NCBI RefSeq assembly: GCF_001439685.1
Contig: NZ_JYLH01000007.1
Location: 186,001-250,000 of the forward strand
Length of the DNA stretch: 64,000 bases
Source of the DNA: Pseudomonas libanensis
GTDB taxonomy: Bacteria; Pseudomonadota; Gammaproteobacteria; Pseudomonadales; Pseudomonadaceae
Reading direction: 5' to 3'
Below are positions 33,277 to 42,456 of this stretch, one piece after another. The first letter of the stretch is position 1, and each line of letters starts with the position of its first letter. Both the position numbers and the translations under genes were made by a program. The notes below the pieces were generated by a model. The model did no database searches and was not told the DNA's origin. It saw only the letters and a program-made list of their open reading frames with translations.

Positions 33277-35706
33277 CTAGAAACTGTAGCGCGCTGTCAA
33301 TTTCAAATTACGTGGGTCGCCATAAATGTCGTACGGGTTATAGGCGCCATCGGCCACGCTGCTGTAGTACACACGGTCGAACAGGTTGTTGACGTTCAGC
33401 TGCAGGTCCAATTGATCGCTGGCCTTGTAGCCTGCTACCAGACCGACCACGGTGTACGAGCCCTGTTCGTTTTTCCAGGCTGTGGCACCGGCGCCTCCCG
33501 AGGTGCGGATGCGGCTTTGCTGGTAGACATCGCCCCCAACGCGCCAACGCTGCAGCTCACCGGGCAAGGTGTAGATGGTCGAGAGTTTGAACAGTTGGCG
33601 CGGCTTCTTGCGATCGAAATCTTCGCCCTCGCGCGCCGCGTTGGCATCGCTGACGTATTGGGTCTGGGTGTAGGTGTAGCCACCCGCCAATTGCCAGTTA
33701 TCGGTGAGGGCGCCCTGGATTTCCATATCAATACCGCGACTGCGTACCAGGCCGGCAGCTTCATAACAGGCGCTGGCCGGGCCCGAGCCACAGCCTTTGA
33801 TGTCAGGCAGTTCTTGGGCGCGATTCTTCTGGTCAATCTGGAAAACCGCCATGCTGGCATTCAATGCGCCGTCAAAATATTCGCCTTTAATACCCACTTC
33901 ATAGTTCTCACCCACGACAGGAACGAGCGCTTTTGCATCGACGCCTTTTTCGCTCTGCGGCTTGAAAATATCGGTGTAGCTGACATACACCGAGTGATGG
34001 GTATCCAGGTCGTAGACCAGGCCGGCGTAGCGCGTCAAATTGCGCGTGACCTTGTAGTTGCTTTCACTGTTTGCGCTGTCGTCAAACTCATACCAGTCGA
34101 CACGACCACCAAGGATCAGCGAGAGCGGCTCAGTCAAGCGCAGACGGGTACTGGCATACACGCTGTCCTGGGTGGTGGTTTCGGGAAGGCCATTACTGCC
34201 TCTGACGTAATCCGGCTTGGCATGCCCACGTGGGTCCCATGTGAAAGGGTTGATACCAGCATCGGTGTAGGCGCTCCAGGCTTTGCCGGAGCGATAATCC
34301 AGCTTGCGCTTGCTGACGCCCAGGGTCAGGTCATGCTGTTGACCGAGCAATTGGAAGGGGCCGCTGAGCGCCAGGTCGTAGCCGGTTTCCTTCTGTTCCA
34401 TGGCCTCCGTCCAAAGATACCGACGGTTGTATTCCCAGATCGAAGAGGCCAGCACGTCGGTGTCGGTCTTGGACTGCATGGCGGCCGCACGCAGCGTCCA
34501 GTCGTTGGGTAAACCTTGCTCCAGGGTAGCGAAATAGCCGGTGGTGCGATTGTCCGAGTATTCCCAGTCCTGTCCCAGGAAAGTGTCGCGGGGCAGTCCA
34601 AGATGACCGCCACCACGGACCATGGGCAATCCGCCCCAGATATAGTTGGTGTGGCTCTTTTGCCGGTAACCGCCCAGAGTCAGGGTAGTCGTTTCACTCA
34701 GGTCGGCGTCGACCACGCCGTAGAACAGATCATTATCACTCTCTACCGAGTCGCGGAAACTCTTGGCGTCCTGCCGTGAAACCACGGTACGCGCACGCAG
34801 GGTGCCGCTGTTATTGAGCGGCCCACCAACATCCAGCGTACCGGAGTAATCATCCCAACTGCCGGCACTGGCGGTGAACGTGCCCTGAAATTGAGGGGTC
34901 GGACGCTTGCGCACCAGATTGATGGCGCCCGCAGGGCTGCCGGCGCCCTGGGCCAGTCCGTTGGGGCCGCGCACGATCTCCACTCGGTCATACATCGCCA
35001 GGTTGGCCTCGCCGCTGGGCAGATAGGTGAGGAAGCTGGTGGGAAAACCGTCGTACATGACGTTATCGACGTCAAAACCCCGTGAGCTGAACGTCGGCCG
35101 TCCAGCACCGCCGGAGTTATTCAGGAAAAGCCCCGGAGCACTTTTGACCACGTCGCTGATGCTGGTCATGGCTTTGTCATCCATGCGCTTGCGCGTCACC
35201 ACGCTGACCGATTGCGGCGTTTCGCGCAGGCTCAAGGGCAGTTTGGTGGCAGTCTGCATAGTTCCGGTGGTGTAGGAGCCGCTGTTTTCGGTCGTGGCTG
35301 TCAGACCTTGGCCGGTGATGCTGGTCGCGCCCAGCTCGAGGGCTGAATCCGCCACCTGCGGTGTCAACACGTAGAGACCATTACCCTGCGCCGAGGCTTG
35401 CAGGCCGGTGCCCTGGAGCAGTTGCTGCAGGCCACCGTCCACGCTGGTGGCGGCATGCAGGCCAGGGCTGCGCAGACCTTCTACCATCCCAGGCTCGATC
35501 GGCAGCGTAATACCCGCCTGGCTGGCAAAGGTAGAGAGTGCACTGCTCAGGTTGCCGGCCGGCACCTGGTAGGCCCGGCTCTGCTGCGCGCCCTGCTCGG
35601 CGGCCAGCAGCGTAGCGCAAGTCAGGCCGCCGCCAGCAATGATCAGGCCCAGCGCGGCCGCGTGTACCGCCCGCGCCAATGGTTGCATGCCCAGCGTCGT
35701 CGCCAT
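33277..35706 (-). CDS. TonB-dependent siderophore receptor with STN signalling domain
   Basis: 809 residues. A signal peptide (cleavage near LLAAEQ) precedes an STN domain of about 75 residues (YQVPAGNLSSALSTFASQAGITL... GLYVLTPQ), a plug (LPLSLRETPQSVSVVTRKRMDD) and a 22-strand barrel ending in TARYSF. STN domains contact FecR-type anti-sigma proteins, and the gene lies 75 bases behind a fecR-like gene, so it is both transporter and signal input. The start is uncertain between ATG 35706 and ATG 35724; the former has a GGGGATGA ribosome-site candidate. It resembles FpvA/FoxA-type receptors, ligand unknown. Confidence 0.93.
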   Translation of the reverse strand: MATTLGMQPLARAVHAAALGLIIAGGGLTCATLLAAEQGAQQSRAYQVPAGNLSSALSTFASQAGITLPIEPGMVEGLRSPGLHAATSVDGGLQQLLQGTGLQASAQGNGLYVLTPQVADSALELGATSITGQGLTATTENSGSYTTGTMQTATKLPLSLRETPQSVSVVTRKRMDDKAMTSISDVVKSAPGLFLNNSGGAGRPTFSSRGFDVDNVMYDGFPTSFLTYLPSGEANLAMYDRVEIVRGPNGLAQGAGSPAGAINLVRKRPTPQFQGTFTASAGSWDDYSGTLDVGGPLNNSGTLRARTVVSRQDAKSFRDSVESDNDLFYGVVDADLSETTTLTLGGYRQKSHTNYIWGGLPMVRGGGHLGLPRDTFLGQDWEYSDNRTTGYFATLEQGLPNDWTLRAAAMQSKTDTDVLASSIWEYNRRYLWTEAMEQKETGYDLALSGPFQLLGQQHDLTLGVSKRKLDYRSGKAWSAYTDAGINPFTWDPRGHAKPDYVRGSNGLPETTTQDSVYASTRLRLTEPLSLILGGRVDWYEFDDSANSESNYKVTRNLTRYAGLVYDLDTHHSVYVSYTDIFKPQSEKGVDAKALVPVVGENYEVGIKGEYFDGALNASMAVFQIDQKNRAQELPDIKGCGSGPASACYEAAGLVRSRGIDMEIQGALTDNWQLAGGYTYTQTQYVSDANAAREGEDFDRKKPRQLFKLSTIYTLPGELQRWRVGGDVYQQSRIRTSGGAGATAWKNEQGSYTVVGLVAGYKASDQLDLQLNVNNLFDRVYYSSVADGAYNPYDIYGDPRNLKLTARYSF

Positions 35707-35781
35707 GTGTTCATCCCCGCCCATGAAAGTGATGTTGTTATGAGAGGGACACGTAGCTCGACAAAAACACGACACGCTTAT

Positions 35782-36750
35782 TTATGCGTTTCTACGCGTG
35801 GTGACAGTCACCCAATAGGGCGTGCGGTAAAGGACGCTTACCGGCAGTGTCTGGCTGAGAGCCAGGAGAATCTGGTCGGTGTCGCGCAACTGGAAGGTGC
35901 CGGAAATCAGCAACCCGGCGACGGCTGGATCGCAACGCAGCAGGCCGGGACGATAGCGATCCAACTCAGTGATGAAATCATCCAGGCGCATCTTTTCTGC
36001 GCGCAGCACACCGGCAAGCCAGTCCAGACGGTTATGCGCCAGTGCCATCGGAGGCTCCACGGCCTGGTTGTTGACGTAGGTCTGCCGATCGGCCGCCAGG
36101 CGCATCATGCCCTCCTCCCTGGGTAACATCCGCGGGCGCACTACGGCCGTGCCGTCCAGCGCGGCGAGGTAAGTGCGCTGCGGGTATTGGCGCACCATAA
36201 GGCGGTTGCCGAAAAGGACGATGTGGGCTTCGGCGGTGTCGACGATGAACGGCCGCCCCGCAGTCATATGGGGCATCTCAAAGAGCATCTCGCCGGCGAT
36301 AAGACGTATGCGACGAACACTGTCGTCGTAGGCAATGTCGACCGCGCTGCCAGTGTTCAGGCGAATCTGCGCGCCATCCGGCAGGTTCAGGGTGCGCTGC
36401 TCGCCTGCGGCGGTGCGCTCGTCCGCCTGCCACTCGCGCCATGGCAGCCCACGATGGGCGGCAAGGCCCAGCGGAGCGGCAGCGATCAGCATCGCCAGAG
36501 TCTTTAGCACCTGCCGCCGCTCCAGGCCGCGTGGGCGCTCAAGCGCTGCGCGCTCTGCACGTGCGGCAAGCTGCTGGGCTCGACCGCAAAACTGCTCGGC
36601 CAGTTGCCAGGCCCGTTCGTGGTCGGCATGCCGCGCCCGCCACTCGGCGCCAGCGGCATGCTCGGCGGCGCACGCGTTGCTGTTCTGCAAGCGCACGTAC
36701 CAGTTGGCCGCTTCGCGGGCAATACGCCGGTCGATGGGCGTGTTATTCAT
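35782..36750 (-). CDS. FecR-type anti-sigma/sigma regulator
   Basis: 322 residues. A cytoplasmic N-terminal DUF4880-like domain (IAREAANWYVRLQN... ADHERAWQLAEQF) precedes a single membrane segment near residues 85-105 (VLKTLAMLIAAAPLGLAAH). The periplasmic FecR domain follows (LNLPDGAQIRLNTGSAVDIAYD) and a C-terminal secretin/TonB-like short N-terminal region contacts the receptor. The start at 36750 gives an ATGA overlap with the sigma gene. It relays receptor occupancy to the ECF sigma factor encoded just upstream. Confidence 0.93.
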   Translation of the reverse strand: MNNTPIDRRIAREAANWYVRLQNSNACAAEHAAGAEWRARHADHERAWQLAEQFCGRAQQLAARAERAALERPRGLERRQVLKTLAMLIAAAPLGLAAHRGLPWREWQADERTAAGEQRTLNLPDGAQIRLNTGSAVDIAYDDSVRRIRLIAGEMLFEMPHMTAGRPFIVDTAEAHIVLFGNRLMVRQYPQRTYLAALDGTAVVRPRMLPREEGMMRLAADRQTYVNNQAVEPPMALAHNRLDWLAGVLRAEKMRLDDFITELDRYRPGLLRCDPAVAGLLISGTFQLRDTDQILLALSQTLPVSVLYRTPYWVTVTTRRNA

Positions 36751-37280
36751 GCCGCGCTCTGGCTGGCAAGCACAATGCACTCTTCCAGAGCCCGCGCAAG
36801 GTAGCGCTGTACCGAACGCACGCTGAGACCGAGCCGGCTGGCGATCTCTTCCTGCGTATACCCCTCCAGTTGTGACATCAGGAACGCTTGCCGGGTTTTG
36901 GCCGGCAAGAGCGCAAGTACCTGGTCGATCTCGTCGAGGGCTTCAAGCACCAGCGCCTGATGTTCCAGCGACGGCGCCAGGTCTTCCGGGGTTTGCGCCA
37001 GCGCAGCCAGGTAGGCCTGTTCCAGTGAGCGGCGGCGGTAGAGGTTGAGGGTCAGGCGATGGGCAACAGTGGCCAGATACGCACGTGGAGTTGTGAAGTT
37101 CAGCGGCTCGCCAGGCCCACTGCTGAGCAAACGCACGAACGTATCCTGGGCCAGGTCTGACGCATCAGCCGCATTGCCCAAACGCCTGCGCAACCAACCC
37201 TGCAGCCAACCGTGGTGGTGGCTGTAGAGTTGCCCTATGGATTGAGACACGTGACGATTGGCTGGTGAAGTAGGTTGCAC
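36747..37280 (-). CDS. FecI-family ECF sigma factor
   Basis: 177 residues with region 2 (LGNAADASDLAQDTFVRLL) and region 4 (LPAKTRQAFLMSQLEGYTQEEIASRLGLSVRSVQRYLARAL) of iron-starvation ECF sigma factors. It would direct transcription of the downstream receptor gene when the FecR-receptor pair is occupied. The best start is GTG at 37280, since a Fur-like box lies just upstream; a second in-frame GTG ten codons in is possible. It overlaps the fecR-like gene by four bases. Confidence 0.92.
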   Translation of the reverse strand: MQPTSPANRHVSQSIGQLYSHHHGWLQGWLRRRLGNAADASDLAQDTFVRLLSSGPGEPLNFTTPRAYLATVAHRLTLNLYRRRSLEQAYLAALAQTPEDLAPSLEHQALVLEALDEIDQVLALLPAKTRQAFLMSQLEGYTQEEIASRLGLSVRSVQRYLARALEECIVLASQSAA

Positions 37281-37295
37281 GGTATAAGACAGATG

Positions 37296-37316
37296 TTAAT
37301 GAGAATTCATCGCATT
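37296..37316 (-). promoter_or_regulatory. Fur box upstream of the FecI-type sigma gene
   Basis: The segment around aatgagaattcatcgca matches much of the Fur consensus core (AATGAGAATCATT) and lies about 16 bases before the GTG start. Iron-replete repression of the sigma gene is the expected effect. Confidence 0.7.
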
Positions 37317-37319
37317 CTA

Positions 37320-37658
37320 TCAGTGAAACGTCTTACCCGTACACGTAAAAGGTCCTGCAATGAAGCAGCGGTGATTGTGGGCGACCAGGGAAACCAGGGC
37401 TTGCCCTGGCTTGAGGCGTACCTCCCTGGAAAGTCCTTCCACCCCATCGGGGCGCACCCCCAGGAACAACAGGTCCGCCTGATCGACCACGCTTTGGTTG
37501 TCGGCCATAACCTCACCCGCCCAGGCCCTGCCCAACTGCCGGGCGCGCTCATGGTTGCGTGGCGACAGCAGCACCCGTCCACTGAAACCGCCACGGCGCA
37601 GGCCGATCACCACTTTTTCAGTCAATTCGCCGATGCCCAGGATACCGATGCTCAGCAA
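37320..37658 (-). pseudogene. truncated pyrroline-5-carboxylate reductase-like gene
   Basis: Only the N-terminal third of a ProC-type protein remains: the Rossmann start IGILGIGELTEKVVIGLRRGG and the following VLLSPRNHERARQLG and ADLLFLGVRPD. Family resemblance ends near residue 92 (ALVSLVA, around 37384). About 20 unrelated residues follow and then a stop; the catalytic dimerisation domain (normally to about residue 270) is absent. The break is about 100 bases upstream of the sigma gene on the same strand. The frame is still open, so a short product could be made, but reductase activity is not expected. Confidence 0.75.
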
Positions 37659-37798
37659 GGTGTTTCCTCCGTTTCGAAAGCCCGTGATAGGTGTCGCAGC
37701 ATCATAGCCAGATTACAAGACCCCGGGCCAACGGGAGGATTGTCCAACCGCGCCGCGTAGCCTTATGCTCATGCCTTTGCCACCCACTCGGAGCTGCC

Positions 37799-38419
37799 AT
37801 GGACCTCGCCACCCTCGCCCTCTTCCTCCCCGCCTGCTTCGCCCTGAATATGGCGCCCGGCCCCAATAACCTGCTGTCGGTGAGTAACGCCACCCGCTAC
37901 GGCTTTCGCACCTCCTGCCTGGCCGGTCTCGGCCGCCTGCTGGCCTTCGCCGGCATGATCGCCCTCGCCTCCGCCGGGTTGGCGGTGGTACTGCAAACGT
38001 CGGAGTTGTTGTTCTACGGGATCAAGTTGCTCGGTGCGGCGTACCTGTTTTATCTGGCGTATCAACTGTGGGGGGCCGATCCGCAGAAGGAAGCGCAAAC
38101 TGCCACACACAAGGTGGGCTTGTGGGCCCTGGCAAGGCAGGAGTTTCTGGTGGCAGCGGGCAATCCGAAAGCCATCCTGATCTTCACCGCCTTCCTCCCC
38201 CAGTTCGTGGTGCCAGGCCAACCCATCACCGCACAATTCGCCCTGCTGGGCGCGATGTTCCTGGTCCTGGAATGGGTCGCCATCAGCGCATACGCCTATA
38301 TGGGCCTGCATATGCGCCGCTGGTTCGCCGAGCCACGTGGCAAGCGCCTCTTCAATCGTTGCTGCGCGGCGTTGTTGTCGGCGGCGGCGACGGTGTTGTT
38401 GACTGCGCGCAGGGCTTGA
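37799..38419 (+). CDS. LysE/RhtB-family exporter
   Basis: 206 residues, six hydrophobic segments, with the family start ALFLPACFALNMAPGPNNLLSVSNATRYG and the mid-protein AGNPKAILIFTAFLPQFV. Members export amino acids or related metabolites across the inner membrane. ATG at 37799 has GGAG six bases upstream; an in-frame start 36 codons earlier lacks support. It is divergent from the truncated reductase gene with 140 bases between. Substrate unknown. Confidence 0.9.
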   Translation: MDLATLALFLPACFALNMAPGPNNLLSVSNATRYGFRTSCLAGLGRLLAFAGMIALASAGLAVVLQTSELLFYGIKLLGAAYLFYLAYQLWGADPQKEAQTATHKVGLWALARQEFLVAAGNPKAILIFTAFLPQFVVPGQPITAQFALLGAMFLVLEWVAISAYAYMGLHMRRWFAEPRGKRLFNRCCAALLSAAATVLLTARRA

Positions 38420-38480
38420 ACGCCAGGGTCAACCCACTGCAAACACAGGCGTCGGGTAGAAGCACAATCGAATTACTCCT

Positions 38481-38703
38481 TCATCCTGCTGCAACGCTGC
38501 AATCAAGCGGCTGGCTGAGGTGCGCAGCAGCAAACGCGATTTGATCGAAGCACAGCGCCCAACCGCCATCAGCCAAGCCCAGGCAAGGTCAGTGCGGGTC
38601 CAATCCAGCGCCGGCGTGAAGTTGTAGCACACGATATCGATACCGCAATTCGCCGGGTTGCGCACGCTTTACTGATAATTGGCGATGTACCCGTCACGCC
38701 GGG
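38481..38703 (-). pseudogene. decayed fragment of mannonate dehydratase (uxuA-like)
   Basis: On the minus strand the translation reads DGYIANYQ, stop, [31 protein letters not shown], then after a frameshift [20 protein letters not shown]. UxuA has [29 protein letters not shown] followed by DGSxALRFDQ-AFAAFDL. One in-frame stop and at least one frameshift interrupt about 70 codons, and the rest of the roughly 390-residue gene is missing. The fragment is a fossil of hexuronate catabolism genes; no promoter or ribosome site is recognisable. Confidence 0.7.
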
Positions 38704-38836
38704 CGGCAGCCGCGTTTGAACTTCACTTCCGTGGGATTGAATCAAAGAATAGCAAATGCGGATATGGAAATAAGAGCCTAAACACCTATAATGCCAATTC
38801 GATATCATCTTGCTAACCTGACACGCGAAGACCAAA

Positions 38837-39496
38837 ATGACAGCTGCTATTGAGACCGACCGCTTTAAAGCCAAAACCAAATCAAAAGAAGCCTACATCG
38901 TCATTGAAAAAACCAAGGAAACTAAAGAGCCAAGAGGCCAAGGCGAACAGACGGTTATCACCTCGCAAAAAACATATTTTTTAGACACGGGAGAAAAAGT
39001 CAACAAAGTTAACAGCGCAGACTTTCTGATCATCAAAAAAAACCTCGTAATACGCAAGGTAGAGCCATTCTTCAGCAAGCCATTTATCGTTGACATTAAA
39101 ACTCTTTTTGACGGCCTTAAAAACCTGGCGTTATGCCTTGCTATGCTTGTGGCGCTTCCGACAATGCAAGCAATGGCGGCGTTAACCTATGATCACCGAT
39201 TTTTTGTTGTCGCTTTTACCTGGGCCGCTTTAGTGGTGATTATAATGCTCGCTGGATACAATTTCATATGGCTCTATAAAACAATGGAGGCAAAACCAAA
39301 ATCTAAAGTCTTAGATAAAGCTGCTTGGTTTGTAACTTTTTTAATTGTAGCGTTTATTTTCTTTTGCGCGATAGTTATCACATATCCGAAACTGGTACTC
39401 TCGACAGCGGGTTCGAGCTCTGTTATTGACGCCACTAATGCAACACCCAACGAAGTTCCCACCCCTCTTTTGAATAATCTCTGTTCTAAATCCTGA
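38837..39496 (+). CDS. AT-rich membrane protein of unknown function
   Basis: 219 residues. The first 95 are soluble and very lysine-rich (KAKTKSKEAYIVIEKTKETKE). Three hydrophobic segments follow near 97-118, 122-145 and 163-186, and a short polar tail contains SSSVIDATNATPNEV. Base composition and codon use (many AAA, ATA, TTT) differ sharply from neighbours, which indicates recent acquisition. No ribosome site is obvious before the ATG. I recognise no family. It sits between the uxuA fragment and a stretch of decayed sequence, typical of an insertion hot spot. Confidence 0.7.
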   Translation: MTAAIETDRFKAKTKSKEAYIVIEKTKETKEPRGQGEQTVITSQKTYFLDTGEKVNKVNSADFLIIKKNLVIRKVEPFFSKPFIVDIKTLFDGLKNLALCLAMLVALPTMQAMAALTYDHRFFVVAFTWAALVVIIMLAGYNFIWLYKTMEAKPKSKVLDKAAWFVTFLIVAFIFFCAIVITYPKLVLSTAGSSSVIDATNATPNEVPTPLLNNLCSKS

Positions 39497-39829
39497 GACA
39501 TCGCCAAATGACCGCTTTTGGCCGGTTGCTGCCCTCAGTAACTTGCAGCAATCGGACAAGAGCAGCCGTTCATGAACGACGGCCTCGGAACAAAGCCCGC
39601 CCTCTGCCCATGACAGCTCAATGTGGGCTGGCAGTCGGACGCACCCGGGCACACCACGGTGACGCGAATCATGTCCGTTTCCTGCCGCAGGCCATCCGAA
39701 ATAGCCCTTACTGCGAATCGTGCATCATCGCTTCAAGGCAGTGACCACGATGAGCCCGCTGCAATACCAGAAATCCAAAGACACCAACCGGACTCGCCGC
39801 CCTGCGTGAAAGTCTAAAGAGCGGCCCAC
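39497..39829. other. intergenic region with a recurrent pseudomonad element
   Basis: No gene supported. Positions 39509-39532 contain ccgcttttggccg-gttgctgcc, which recurs nearly unchanged in reverse at 43803-43830. Several short frames here give spurious peptides (such as GQKRSF-type strings) produced by this element. Confidence 0.6.
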
Positions 39830-40129
39830 TTATCGATGAGTATCCACCTCTTCAGCCGGATAAAACTCGCCCTTCTTCCCCATCTTTTCCAGCCGTTCGC
39901 GCGCGATCAACTCAACGCTGGCCACTGCGGCCTGATCATCAGGGTTGACCAACTGCAAGCACAGGCGTCGCACGTTCTGATCGTGGGTGCCCTCGCTGAG
40001 CATTTCGTGGGTGAATACTTGTTCGCCACGCCATAGGCATAGCTGGGTATGCGTGCTGCCGAGCCAGATCTCATTGATGGATCCAAGGTCAGTGGTAGCC
40101 AGTTGATCCACGGTGATTGTCTTGTCCAT
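39830..40129 (-). CDS. conserved hypothetical protein, 99 residues
   Basis: Soluble, acidic small protein starting MDKTITVDQLATTDLGSINEIW and ending in a helical segment (AAVASVELIARERLEKMGKKG). ATG at 40129 was chosen over a longer frame because the upstream 67 codons read as unstructured shadow and AGGTATAGGG provides a possible ribosome site. Domain family not recognised. Neighbours are single enzymes of no common pathway. Confidence 0.55.
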   Translation of the reverse strand: MDKTITVDQLATTDLGSINEIWLGSTHTQLCLWRGEQVFTHEMLSEGTHDQNVRRLCLQLVNPDDQAAVASVELIARERLEKMGKKGEFYPAEEVDTHR

Positions 40130-40235
40130 TGCCCTATACCTTACCCATGATTGGATACAGGTAGACTTCCAGGCACAGTCGGTCGTTCCCGGCGTGTGCG
40201 GTTCAACTGCGCCGATGCACAATGATGTCGAGGGC

Positions 40236-40598
40236 TTAAGACTCAGGATCAGCTGACCACACCGCCAGCTCGTAGCCATCTGGGTCGATGAAGTGAAAAC
40301 GGCGTCCACCTGGGAATGAGAAAACCTCACGGCTGATCGTCGCGCCCGCTGCTTTGAGCCTGAGTTCGGTTCGGTCTAGATCGTCGGCATACAGAATGAC
40401 TAAGGGGCCTCCCGGCCTCACCGGTTCTCCCGTGGTGAATCCACCGGTCATACGACCGTCGCTGAACTCGCAATATGTCGTGCCATAGTCCACGAAGCTC
40501 CAATCGAATGCGCTTGCATAAAAGTCCTTGCTTCGGGATATGTCGACGACATTGAACTCGATGTTGTCGATTTGACGGTCTTTTCCTCGGATTCCCAT
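40236..40598 (-). CDS. VOC-family (glyoxalase-like) protein
   Basis: 120 residues with the vicinal-oxygen-chelate layout: IDNIEFNVVDISRSKDFYASAFDWSF, then a beta strand region (CEFSDGRMTGGF) and the second module ending FHFIDPDGYELAVW. The first and last strands carry the usual Asn/Glu and Glu positions of the metal site (ELAVW at the end), although the first metal ligand is a Glu or Asn rather than a clear His. It could be a lyase, dioxygenase or binding protein; substrate unknown. Confidence 0.8.
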   Translation of the reverse strand: MGIRGKDRQIDNIEFNVVDISRSKDFYASAFDWSFVDYGTTYCEFSDGRMTGGFTTGEPVRPGGPLVILYADDLDRTELRLKAAGATISREVFSFPGGRRFHFIDPDGYELAVWSADPES

Positions 40599-40710
40599 TA
40601 ACGTTTCCTGGCTGACTGGAAAGAGACAAGCTTAGAGCATAACGATGTCCCTATGCACCGGTGTGAATTACTCGGCCTGGTGAATGACCGCAGGCCGATA
40701 ACTGCCCGCC

Positions 40711-41157
40711 TCAGGTGTCCCCAAGCAACATGATATGGGTGGCGTGGGCATCATCTGTTCGCTTGAAACCACAGTGCGTATAAAACGCGTTTCCTTCAGA
40801 CGTATCAGTGCAAAGACGCACGATCTGAAACCTGAGAGCGGCACGTGCAACAAGCGCCTTCACTAGCGTCTGTCCCACATGTTGCCCCCTTGACGAAGCT
40901 GCGACGTATACCCGTCGCAGTCTAGCCGCATTACTTCCAGCGTATGGATCAACTGACAGACCTCCAATGCCTATCAGTTGCTGGTTCACATAGGCCGCCA
41001 TCAGGCACTCGCCGGGGGCATCAAAGCGGTTTACCCCGGATTGCCACTCGGTAATCAGCCGTGTGAGGAACCTGAAACCTTCACCAACGGCCTCTTTTTC
41101 CAGCGCCAGGATCTGTGGTGGAAGCTGCGCGATCTGTTGAATCTCAAATCGTTTCAT
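40711..41157 (-). CDS. GNAT-family N-acetyltransferase
   Basis: 148 residues. The acetyl-CoA-binding motif A is RRVYVAASSRGQHVGQTLVKAL (R-G-Q-x-V-G), followed by the beta-5 region RLCTDTSEGNAFYTHCGFKRTDD. ATG at 41157 has AGGGA about seven bases upstream; an alternative ATG 16 codons earlier is possible. Acceptor unknown. Confidence 0.85.
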   Translation of the reverse strand: MKRFEIQQIAQLPPQILALEKEAVGEGFRFLTRLITEWQSGVNRFDAPGECLMAAYVNQQLIGIGGLSVDPYAGSNAARLRRVYVAASSRGQHVGQTLVKALVARAALRFQIVRLCTDTSEGNAFYTHCGFKRTDDAHATHIMLLGDT

Positions 41158-41367
41158 AACATCCCTGTCCTGATATGAGCTCGTTTTGCTGCTGAGAATA
41201 TTCATTTAAACCCCGCCACCGTTGCCGGATCACTTCTCGGGTTTATAGAGGCTTGGCCGCGACGTCACCCTGGTAGCACATCAGTGCACAAAGCCCCCTG
41301 CCCCTGCACACCGTGCTGTGGAGCCAGGACAGAGGCATGAAATGGGCAGAGTTCCAGCTATACCGGT

Positions 41368-42399
41368 TTACGCCTCACCCACCTGGACTATCGTCTTGCC
41401 AAAGTTACGTCCCTTGAGTTGGTCGATCAAAGCCTGCGGCGCCGTATGCAATCCATGGGTAATCTGTTCGCGATAACTCAATTTTCCATCGGCGATCCAC
41501 TGGCCCGCTTCCTCAAGAAAATCAGCTAGCTGCTCTTGCGCATATTCCGTCTGGATGAAACCACGCAGGGTCAGGCTCTTGCCCATAATTTGCGCCATCG
41601 TGTTGGAGAGGCGATCGGTGTGTTCCTGGGCACCGGACGGTTTCTCGTATTGAGAAATTACCCCGCAGACAGGTACGCGAGCGTAAGTATTCAAGAGCGG
41701 CAGCACGGCGTCCCAGATTTTTCCGCCGACACTTTCAAAGTAGACGTCAATCCCGCCCGGGCAGGCTTTGGCCAGTTGTTCCGCGAAGTCTGGCGCGTTG
41801 TAATCGGCCACTGCATCGAAATGCAGTTCGTCCTTCACGTAAGAGAGCTTCTGCGCCCCGGTAGTGATGCCTACCGCTCGCGCACCACGTAGACGGGCGA
41901 TTTGTCCGACCATAGAGCCGACCGCGCCGCTGGCAGCCGCAACCACTACGGTTTCGCCCGGCTTGGGCTTGCCAATGTTACGCAAGCCCGCATAGGCCGT
42001 GAAACCAGTCATTCCAAGCACGCCCAGTGCGGTGGAAGGCGGCGCCAGGTCTGGATCAAGTCGACGCAGGTCGCTGCCGTCTGAAACAGCAAAGCGTTTC
42101 CATCCGGAAAAAGCCAATACCCAAGCACCGACTTGCCAATCGGGGTGATGGGACGCCCTCACACGGGACACCGTAGCACCGACGATGACCTGATCGATCT
42201 CGATAGGATCGTTATAGGACTTTTCAGCCCTCATCCACCAGCGCATGTAAGGGTCAATGGAGAGGTAAATGGTTTCCAGCAGAACTTCGCGCTCGCCAGG
42301 TATCGGTACGGCTACATCCTCAAGACGTAGGTCGGATGGCTTCAAGTCTCCATCTGGACGCGCCGCCAATACGACCTGCTGATTCGATAGGTTTGTCAT
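41368..42399 (-). CDS. NADP-dependent oxidoreductase, MDR superfamily (CurA/leukotriene B4 dehydrogenase-like)
   Basis: 343 residues. The N-terminal GroES-like fold includes YLSIDPYMRWWM, and the nucleotide-binding motif is ETVVVAAASGAVGSMVGQIARLRGARAVGI. These zinc-free members reduce alkenals and enones at the expense of NADPH. ATG at 42399 was chosen over a start 18 codons earlier that would run into the intergenic operator. Divergent from the TetR regulator at 42535, the usual arrangement for a regulator and its target. Confidence 0.88.
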   Translation of the reverse strand: MTNLSNQQVVLAARPDGDLKPSDLRLEDVAVPIPGEREVLLETIYLSIDPYMRWWMRAEKSYNDPIEIDQVIVGATVSRVRASHHPDWQVGAWVLAFSGWKRFAVSDGSDLRRLDPDLAPPSTALGVLGMTGFTAYAGLRNIGKPKPGETVVVAAASGAVGSMVGQIARLRGARAVGITTGAQKLSYVKDELHFDAVADYNAPDFAEQLAKACPGGIDVYFESVGGKIWDAVLPLLNTYARVPVCGVISQYEKPSGAQEHTDRLSNTMAQIMGKSLTLRGFIQTEYAQEQLADFLEEAGQWIADGKLSYREQITHGLHTAPQALIDQLKGRNFGKTIVQVGEA

Positions 42400-42456
42400 T
42401 ACATTCTCGCGCTTAGGTTGATCAAATGATGCAGTAGGCAGCTCCCGCCGCACTCA

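Noticed and set aside
33412..34512. 366-codon plus-strand frame inside the second TonB receptor gene
   Set aside because: Shadow of the receptor, which is intact with signal, STN, plug and barrel.
39508..39744. 78-codon plus-strand frame between unknown genes
   Set aside because: Its start coincides with the recurrent ccgcttttggccg element, it lacks a ribosome site, and such spurious peptides are generated by this repeat.
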